The notes under the pieces were generated by a model. It saw only the letters and a program-made list of their open reading frames with translations, searched no databases and was not told the DNA's origin. DNA of 64,000 nt, from contig NC_052027.1 of the NCBI RefSeq assembly GCF_015832195.1, positions 14,938,149 through 15,002,148 of the forward strand, written 5' to 3'. The position numbers and the translations under genes were made by a program. Positions 58,453 to 64,000 of this stretch are shown piece by piece. Within the stretch, counting starts at the first letter, position 1; each line of letters opens with the position of its first letter. Source of the stretch: Motacilla alba alba (taxonomy: Eukaryota; Chordata; Aves; Passeriformes; Motacillidae).

Positions 58453-58673
58453 GGTGAAGGAGCAGGAGCAGTTTCCTTCTTGGAGCCAGCCGTCACCCAG
58501 CATGGTGCCGAGCACAGGGGGCACCGTCCGCGCGAAGCCACCAGCAGGACATCAGCAAAAGCCCTAATGAAGAACAGAGCAGGGTTATCACTCACCCAGG
58601 AGCTGCAGCTCTGCCAAAAGAGTCACGGATGAAGAGCACAGATGGGAGCACGTGTCTGCACCCACCCACCCGT
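58453..58673 (+). other. Candidate exon B, 221 bp, CpG-bearing
   Basis: A good acceptor ('gcaggcagctctctccag') and a GTAAGT donor at 58674 bound the segment. In the frame continuing exon A it reads GEGAGAVSFLEPAVTQHGAE onward and stops at TGA 58630-58632. It could be the end of a short coding frame or a non-coding RNA exon. It contains about ten CpGs, including CCGCGCG. No protein family is recognised. Confidence 0.2.
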
Positions 58674-59159
58674 GTAAGTGCGGGATGTGTGCCCAGGGCA
58701 CGCTGCCCTGCTTGGGTCTGTTGTCCTGAGGGCTTCCATACTAAAGCTTCTCCATTTGCTTGAGCCTGTGGTCAGTCAAGGAGCTTGATTTCAGCGAACC
58801 AAGGTCAAACCCTCCTAAAGCCAGGAGTTGGGGGCAATTTTGAATGCTTGAGTTGATTCCATTGAGTGGGATCTGGGAGCTTGAACATTTTAAGATGCTT
58901 CCACTTAAGGCATCATTAACTGATGATGAAAGTCAGGGTGACTGAAGTCTGTCCCTATCATACATTTGTGAAAGAGCCTCACAGCTCTGGAGGAAGCTGG
59001 ACAATTCTTGCTTGCAGTGCCTTTGGAGTAGGAAGGGCCATGGATGAGTGGGAGCCTTTCCATTTCCATAGCACAGCATCTCATGGAGTTTATTCACTGT
59101 AATCAGCTTTTCAAATTCCTCCATTTGCATCCTGATAATAGCAGACCAAGGCGGTTTTC

Positions 59160-59680
59160 TCCATTATAAAAACTCTCCCTCTGCTCCGCCTTATTCAGAG
59201 GTGTTCAGGAAATCTGGCTCTTTCCCCTCCTCTTCCCTGCTCCCCCAAAGTGCTTTTCTTTCTCCAAAAGCAGCATGTTGCATCTTTCCCTCACCCTGGC
59301 AGATGGATTTGTATGATTGTGCGTGCTCAGGGTTATTGCTGCTACCTGCTATTTCACCAGGAAGAGCCCCTGCCTGCAGCAGAGAACAAAGCCCGAGGAT
59401 TCCCGAGGTCTCTCTCCATTGATGCAGAAGGCACCGGGCGGAACGTGAAAGAGATAAGAGAGACGCAGCGAGATCCTCCTCCAGCGCTCCCCTCCCTCGC
59501 TCTCTGATTCAAGGAGCACAGGCTGGTTTGTGAATGAGGAGCCGGAGCTCGTTCAGACGGAACAAATACCAATAAAGGAGCACAATAGCTGCTGCTCCCG
59601 AACGGAGCCGGCAAGGAAAAGGTAGCAGTTCTCAAGAGGGGGCTTATTTCCCGAGGAGTCATTGGTGCGTGACAGATGGA
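59160..59680. promoter_or_regulatory. CpG-rich promoter-like region
   Basis: About sixteen CpGs fall between 59390 and 59670, with GCCGGAGCTCG, CCCGAACGG and GAGCGAGGGAGGGG-type sequence on one strand or the other. A TATAAAA box on the plus strand at 59164-59170 is followed by a CTCCGCC-type motif. Plus-strand transcription could end a first exon at a donor-like AAAAG followed by GTAGCA near 59620. Minus-strand transcription could end one at GCCAGG followed by GTGAGG near 59292. Either direction, or both, is possible. A minus start would suit the candidate gene at 54.0-54.3 kb, but that is inference. Confidence 0.35.
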
Positions 59681-62600
59681 AGGAACTAATAAAATATTAT
59701 GGACTTGCAGAGCTTTGATCTTTCTGCGTTTTTTTCATTTTCCCTCTTCTTCCCAAGGGTACAGGCTGTGTTATCTAAATGAATAGGGTGGAAATCTCAT
59801 TTGGAAAAGGCTACCCTGGCAGCGTGGCTTATGGAGGGAATGTCAGCAGCTTGCTTCAGCACCATGCTTTGGTGTGGGCTGGATTTTTGCTGCAGCAGGT
59901 TTTCATTGCTTTTGAAGCACCTGTACCCCTTCCCGTTCTGTTCCCAGGGCATCTTTCCACCTGCTTGCAGGTCTGCTGGAGCAGGAGTGGGATAAGAACA
60001 GCCATTTTGCAGCTTTGTGCTCATTTTGCAGGTTCTGGTCTATGTGCAAGAAAGAGTAAATGCATTTTTGGGGTCAATGTGCTTTCCTGTTTCTGTTCCA
60101 ACTGCTGCAGCTCAGAGAGACCCAGCAGCCCTGAGCTGGGGCCCTCAGCAGCCAACAGCTTTTAATCTAATTTTCTTACTGTGACTAATCTTTAGGGTGA
60201 ATAGGTTTGAGTTTTGTCTCTGTGGCTGTGAAGCAGAGAAATTTGTTTTCTTTCTGGAGAAGTCACTGTGGTAAGAGCCCAAGCCCTGGGGCTTGAATGG
60301 AGAGCACGAATATTGGTTGTGTGCAGAGTCTGTTCCCTGGATAGAGACCCCTCCTTGATTCCAGGCAGTCCCTGCTGTTGTGTCAGTCTGGCTGTCTGCA
60401 CAAATGGCTTAGCAAGTCATGAGGGCTTTATTCCTTCATAGGATTAAACTGGGATCGTTTTTGTCTCTCCCCTTAAGCAAGGATGTTTGTGAGTAGCTCT
60501 CTTGAAAATGCTTTCCTTGAGTTATCTGGTCTGAGTGTTCAGAATTGCTTCTTTCCTGAGCCCCTGCCTTGGTCCTGTCACCCTTGCTTGCCTCCTCTGA
60601 GCTGCTGTCCCTGCTGCACCTGACCATGGCAGTTCTGTCACACTCGATGCTGCACAGGGGTCAGTCCACACCTTGGCCCTGATGGGTCTCCCGGGCCTGG
60701 CAGCACTGTCTCCTCCTTGGCCCCTCCTGCCAGCTGGGGTACAAACCCCCCTCCACAGTGACACCATGACTCCCCCATTGTTCCCTCCTCGTTGTTTTGC
60801 CTGTTCCAGCCTATGGAAATGGGTGCTCTGTCCCTGAAATGATGGCGTTAACAACACCGTGAGGGTCTTGCATCACCAGACCCTGGAGTTAATGCTTGAG
60901 AAATGTTTGAATTGTTGTTGAGGGCATCATTGCCCCTTGTGTGAGAAGATGTTGGCATAGCTCCTTGTTTTAATTCCTGGAACAGAGGTGGGGAGGTGAG
61001 GGCTCTGCTGTATGTACAGGGAAAAACTCAACACCCTTGTTTCAGCTTTCATTATGAGGCTTTTCTGTTCCAGATACTGTATTTTGCTTTTTTTGTCCAT
61101 GCGTTTATTACATTCCTTGGCTGGTCCCACGGGCACTTAAATCACAATAGCTGGGGGCCTCTGGATTAGGGTGCAACAGTAAATCTGCAGATGTACAACC
61201 ATGCACTAATTTCCAGCTGTGCTACAGATCTTGCTTGCTTGGCTTAGTTTTAGCAGAAAGCCCATGGTTCCTGCTTGTTTTCTAATTGGTTATTCCCTTG
61301 GCTGAGCAGGGTGGAGGGAAGGAGGGACTCTGCCCCTAGGTGGATGCAGGAATGTGTCCATGGCCAGGAAGAGCCAGATACTGAAAGATGCAGATGATGC
61401 ACTGGGCAGGGAGATACTTGTGGGAGTCAGGACCGGTTTTTCTTTTTGGTTTATATTGTTTAACACCGAGAAACCTGATAAATTATGAGTTAAAATGGCT
61501 CCTCTGTCCTTTAAATTTAAGAGCAAACTAGGGAGCAAGGTCTTTACAGATTGAACACTTAAAATAGTATCTTGAGGGGTTTTATTTTTTTAAACTTGGT
61601 TTGCCAAAAACTCTTACTACGACTTTTTGCACTGATCTTGGACAAGAAAACATTGCAAAATACCACATTCTCCTTAGATGATAACATTGTTTCCTGCCCT
61701 GCTCTAATACCAGCCTATTGCCTCAATTCCTGGGATTGCTGTACTCAAATGTTTGTGTTCTCCACTGGGCTGGACTTTGACACTTCCTACTGCTTTGGGG
61801 GCCTGGCTGAAACTGCTCCATGGCTGGAGGCAGCACAGCTCAATGCTCACTTGCTCCTCTGGGCCCAAATCCATGTTCCCAGCTGATAACCCTGACAAGA
61901 TCCCACCCCTTCAGCCCCAGAGAGCCAGCTGGCATATGTAAATCCAGCCAACTGGATTTACAATTGCCACATGGAAGTGACAAGATAAGAGCCAAAGCTG
62001 CATCCCTCAGCTTTCCCCCAGGAGCATCACTGAGCTCTGGAGTTCAGCTCCTCACAGATAACAAAGTACATTCTGCAGACAGATGGGCTTTGATTTCAGA
62101 ACACCCTGGTGTGAGACTGGTGGCTCTGGTTCTTTTTGGAGCAGATGTACCAGCCTGGAGTCCTGTGTTAGCTGTCACCCCATTCCCCAAATACATACCT
62201 GATACTACAATGTTCATTTTAGACCAACATGATCTAAAATGCACCAGGCAAGCTGTGGTGGGCTCTGTGGGGAGGGTATTTTACAGACAGAAGGTCGGTG
62301 AGCCACCCTGAGTGTGCTGTGGTGACTCTTTCATCCCTGGTGGCCCGTGTGGTGCCATGGACCTCAGCCTGGCTTTCCTAGCCCTGTGTGATGCAGTAAA
62401 CCAACATCTCTCAGCAGAGTGGGCAATGACAGGACCAAAACTGCCCCTCTTCCCGCTCCTGTGTCCCTGCAGGGGCTGGGAGGGTTTGCTCCTCACAGGT
62501 TTCTGTCATATGGAGCACAGCAGCTCCATGTGCTGTTTACTGCCTCGGCTACTCCAGAAATGTTTCACAGGGGGAAAGCTCTTGGCCAGGGCGAGGTTGA

Positions 62601-64000
62601 ATTTTCCAGACTCTGTTCCCACCGGGGTTTTAATGCTTGCAACCTTTACTGTGGTTATTTTCTTTCTCTCCTTAAGCTCAGGCCTCTGTAACTTTAATTA
62701 TCTGTCTGTGGATGTAACCTTGCTTGATCCATGATGGTTTTGATGGGGAAATGTAAGCAATGGAGATGGTGAGTAGAGATGCTTAGGGATAGTGGCTTTG
62801 GTCTGTGGAAAAAAGTTAAGAGTTAGTGTCTCTTTTTCCTCTTTCTTTTTCCTGAACCTGGTTACAAACTCAAAAGTTCCCACCTCAAAACCCCACCCAG
62901 TAAAACAAGAACTTGAAGATCCCATCCCCCATCCTTACTTCAAATAAAAACCTTAACTCTCTTTATAACCTGTATTTAAACAAAGATTCTTATAAATACC
63001 CCAGAGTATTCCTTGTGACTTTTTACTTTAAAAATGTCAGAATAGGAATTTCAAAGCTTTTTTTTTTCCCTGTTCAGTGTTTAACAAAAATATTCCAGTG
63101 TGTTTGTTGAATTATGGGTTTGTTTAAAATAGGAGATTTCTTTGCATATCTGTTCTTGCTGGCATGTCCCCAGCAGGTTGTGGGGACAGTTCAGTGCAGG
63201 GGCTCCCAGTGTGACCCCTGACATGCACAAAGGCAGGCCAGGCTCCTGTGTCCACTCAGAGATGGTCTCTCCACTGCTCCAAACTCCCTGGAACAACTGA
63301 GAGAAGATCCAGAGCTGCCTCCTCCTGTCTGTGTCCTGTGCAGCTGAGCCCATCCCAGGGATGTCACTCCCTCCTGCTGGAGTGTGGCAGATGGCTCTCC
63401 CCAGGATTTAGCTGCCACTCAGCTGGGATTAGCACCAAATTCCCATCTCAGAGAGAGAAGAGCAAAAAGCACCAGTGTCCTCCTAGCTGGACTGGCAATG
63501 TCCAGCCTTGCTCTCTGCATAACCTCTGCCTTTGCCTTCTGATGGGACCAGTGCAGAAAGGATTAGAGACATTCCTGTAACTGCTCCAAAATCACAGATG
63601 TTCCCAGCAGTGGGAATCTCCTCTACCCTGAGTGAGAGCAACATCCAGTACAAGCTCAGCTCCGTGTTGGTTGTACCTCCAGCCTGTAATTTCCACAAGG
63701 AAATGGAGATAGTGGTACCTTAGGGGACACCCAAGTATCTTGGGTCTAAAATGAGAAATATTACAGGGGTGACTTGTGTTTTCTAAAATCTAAGAATACA
63801 TTATTGAAGATGCATTCCACTGGTTTTTATATCTACCCCCTTCACCACAGTGGTTTCAGGGTGGTTTAACAATCATAGACCAAAATAATTGTGAGGGTCT
63901 GAAATGTCTGTGGAAAGTAATTTTTTGACATCAACTGCCATACACGATATTTTGGCTGAGGTCAGGAGCCTGTTTTCTGTTGTTGGTCCCTCTCATCTTT
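59681..64000. other. Unique non-coding stretch to the window end
   Basis: No recognised gene or repeat. A minus-strand polar frame at 60436-60650 (containing SSSEEASKGDRTKAGAQERS) is preceded by an acceptor-like 'gacccctgtgcag' but has no convincing donor; it is noted but not called. Plus frames of 128, 163 and 140 residues at 59779-60165, 61820-62311 and 62312-62734 match no family. A 10-base T run lies at 63058-63067. Confidence 0.4.

Larger units (their letters stand above)
56291..59160. other. Unique stretch with CpG-bearing patches
   Basis: No recognised gene. About six CpGs cluster at 57290-57370 together with TGTTTGTTTAATGACG and GGACAATAATCC, which resembles a conserved non-coding element. 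A second CpG-bearing patch at 58490-58690 overlaps two plus-strand candidate exons (separate entries). Frames at 56438-56786 on both strands are composition-driven. Confidence 0.4.

Noticed and set aside
60436..60650. Polar minus-strand frame (SSSEEASKGDRTKAGAQERS) as an exon of the gene near 54 kb
   Set aside because: There is an acceptor-like site, but no donor in the phase needed to join the exon at 54253, and the frame ends at a stop.

Overview
The window looks like bird nuclear DNA. The diagnostic signals are at least nine 5'-truncated CR1 LINE fragments, several keeping the avian CR1 3' tail (a 'ccttccaac...' stretch followed by ATTCTATG-type repeats), and one short LTR of a type common in avian endogenous retroviruses. 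The density of SINE or DNA-transposon copies seen in mammals is absent, and CpG is scarce outside a few islets. I see no bacterial operon, rRNA, tRNA, CRISPR array or recognisable complete protein-coding gene. I cannot fix the species; a songbird is only a guess.

Layout. 1-5654: unique non-coding sequence with two weak candidate exons. 5655-9340: a minus CR1, AT-rich unique sequence, then a plus CR1. 9341-17529: unique sequence with AT-rich homeodomain-type motifs and a 50-bp candidate exon. 17530-21972: three plus-strand CR1 tails. 21973-35100: mostly unique, with a T/G-rich tract (26253-26440), a perfect 38-bp tandem duplication (29275-29350), a GC-rich patch (31060-31290) and a candidate exon (33183-33331). 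35100-36243: a CpG islet with clustered TGACAG/CTGTCA sites, an AT-rich homeodomain-type block and the LTR. 36244-46525: unique sequence, one minus CR1 and an enhancer-like AT-rich block near 42.1-42.3 kb. 46526-48086: two CR1 copies facing tail to tail. 48087-59100: unique sequence holding the best gene candidate, two minus-strand exons at 54253-54021 and 53642-53606 that join in frame to a stop. 59160-59680: a CpG-rich, promoter-like patch. The rest is unique non-coding sequence.

How it fits together. This reads as a gene-poor intergenic or long-intron segment. Most open reading frames are chance ORFs, rich in Cys, Trp, Leu and Pro or lying inside CR1 copies. The minus-strand candidate near 54 kb could be the 3' end of a gene running leftward, and the CpG-rich patch at 59.2-59.7 kb could be its promoter or that of a divergent transcript; that link is inference. 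All candidate exons rest on splice-site and reading-frame inspection by eye. RNA-seq and cross-bird protein alignment would decide them.
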